Assembly: GCA_023458915.1 (NCBI GenBank)
Contig: JAEWWM010000053.1
Coordinates: forward strand, 1 to 31,506
DNA: 31,506 bases
Direction of reading: 5' to 3'
Origin: Bacillota bacterium
GTDB taxonomy: Bacteria; Bacillota; Clostridia; Oscillospirales; Acutalibacteraceae
Shown piece by piece: positions 31,049 to 31,506 of the stretch. Position 1 is the first letter of the stretch; every line of letters begins with the position of its first letter. Made by a program: the position numbers and the translations under genes. Under the pieces are notes generated by a model, which worked only from the letters and a program-made list of their open reading frames with translations, did not search any database and was not told the DNA's origin.

Positions 31049-31506
31049 ATGTTTAAAAAAATTCTTTTATTTTTCAGTTTTTTTGTTTTGGCTTCAGGAT
31101 TAATAACACTATACCCAGCAGAGGCAATAAATTCTGAAGATACACAGATAAATTATAAAATAGGTCAAATGATGTGTTTAGATTTTAGGTTTTGGAGCAG
31201 CAAAAGTACCAATAAATCTGACGAAGAACCTACCCAAATAGTTACAGAATACAAACAAGAGGAATCACGAATTCCGGTAACAGAAATCAATGATGAAATT
31301 AAAGAAATTATTTCAAAATATCATATTGGAGGGGTGATTTTATTTTCACAAAACTTTCAAAACAAAAATCAGGCTAAAAAGCTGATTTTTGATTTACAAA
31401 AAGCCGCCAAAGACTCCGGAAACCCACCGCTTTTTATTTGTGTTGACCAAGAAGGCGGAAGAGTTGAAAGATTTACTTTTGGCAGAGATAAGCTCAAAAA
31501 TAATTT
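31049..31506 (+). CDS. Secreted GH3 beta-N-acetylhexosaminidase (NagZ-like), N-terminal part
   Basis: The gene runs off the window after 152 codons. A signal peptide (M-F-K-K, hydrophobic core, P-A-E-A before I-N-S) precedes the GH3 barrel start: K-I-G-Q-M-M near residue 38, I-S-K-Y-H-I-G-G-V-I-L-F-S-Q-N-F, and the substrate-side V-D-Q-E-G-G-R-V-E-R-F, which is diagnostic of the NagZ/hexosaminidase branch of family 3. It would remove N-acetylglucosamine from cell-wall muropeptides outside the membrane. A low-complexity linker with E-E-P-T-Q lies between signal and domain. AAAGGAG precedes the ATG. The catalytic His-Asp region lies beyond the window. Confidence 0.9.
   Translation, partial: MFKKILLFFSFFVLASGLITLYPAEAINSEDTQINYKIGQMMCLDFRFWSSKSTNKSDEEPTQIVTEYKQEESRIPVTEINDEIKEIISKYHIGGVILFSQNFQNKNQAKKLIFDLQKAAKDSGNPPLFICVDQEGGRVERFTFGRDKLKNN

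Noticed and set aside
1..31506. tRNA genes, rRNA genes, CRISPR arrays, prophage genes
   Set aside because: No T-arm-like GTTCGA context with cloverleaf, no rRNA stretches, no regularly spaced repeats and no phage structural genes were seen.

Overview
The window is AT-rich bacterial DNA. Its core genes point to a low-GC Firmicute of the class Clostridia: an ECF vitamin-transporter module joined to truA, a DUF5711 propeller protein, ruvC-ruvA-ruvB, GTP-type PEP carboxykinase, and the str operon. Two CotF-type spore-coat genes suggest a spore former or a descendant of one. The species cannot be named from this sequence.

Layout. 1-291 is the tail of pckG. 342-9289 is a compact minus-strand run read as ruvC, ruvA, ruvB, glmM, an rRNA-methyltransferase-like gene, ecfA1, ecfA2, ecfT, truA and a DUF5711 gene, with many 4-25 nt overlaps. 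9571-12314 is a plus-strand accessory block: two CotF-type coat genes, a decayed DUF1287 gene, a CPBP-family protease homologue and a DUF6492 glycosyltransferase-like protein. A broken IS3-family transposase follows (about 12480-12895).

12902-22262 holds nine minus-strand genes with short gaps. In transcription order they are a HAD phosphatase, a radical-SAM-like protein with unusual cysteine spacing, an iron alcohol dehydrogenase, an alpha/beta hydrolase, a PfkB sugar kinase with an apparent signal peptide, a PP-loop ATPase (4-nt overlap with the kinase), a GT2 glycosyltransferase, an ABC exporter and a Nudix hydrolase. I do not recognise this combination. It reads like a small-molecule or nucleoside/sugar modification and export operon, and it is the best candidate here for an undescribed pathway. 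A cupin gene, a serine-recombinase tail fragment and a CYTH-domain gene follow.

24760-29706 is the str operon on the minus strand (rpsL, rpsG, fusA, tuf), with an unusual small putative lipoprotein gene between rpsG and fusA and a separate promoter before tuf. Upstream, 29960-30843 encodes two peptides with Nif11-like leaders ending in GG and hydrophobic or glycine-zipper cores, behind a strong promoter. The window ends inside a secreted GH3 (NagZ-like) gene on the plus strand.

Two genes (ecfA1 and the HAD phosphatase) have no in-frame ATG, GTG or TTG where homology requires the start. Both show a ribosome binding site in front of an AUA or AUU codon.
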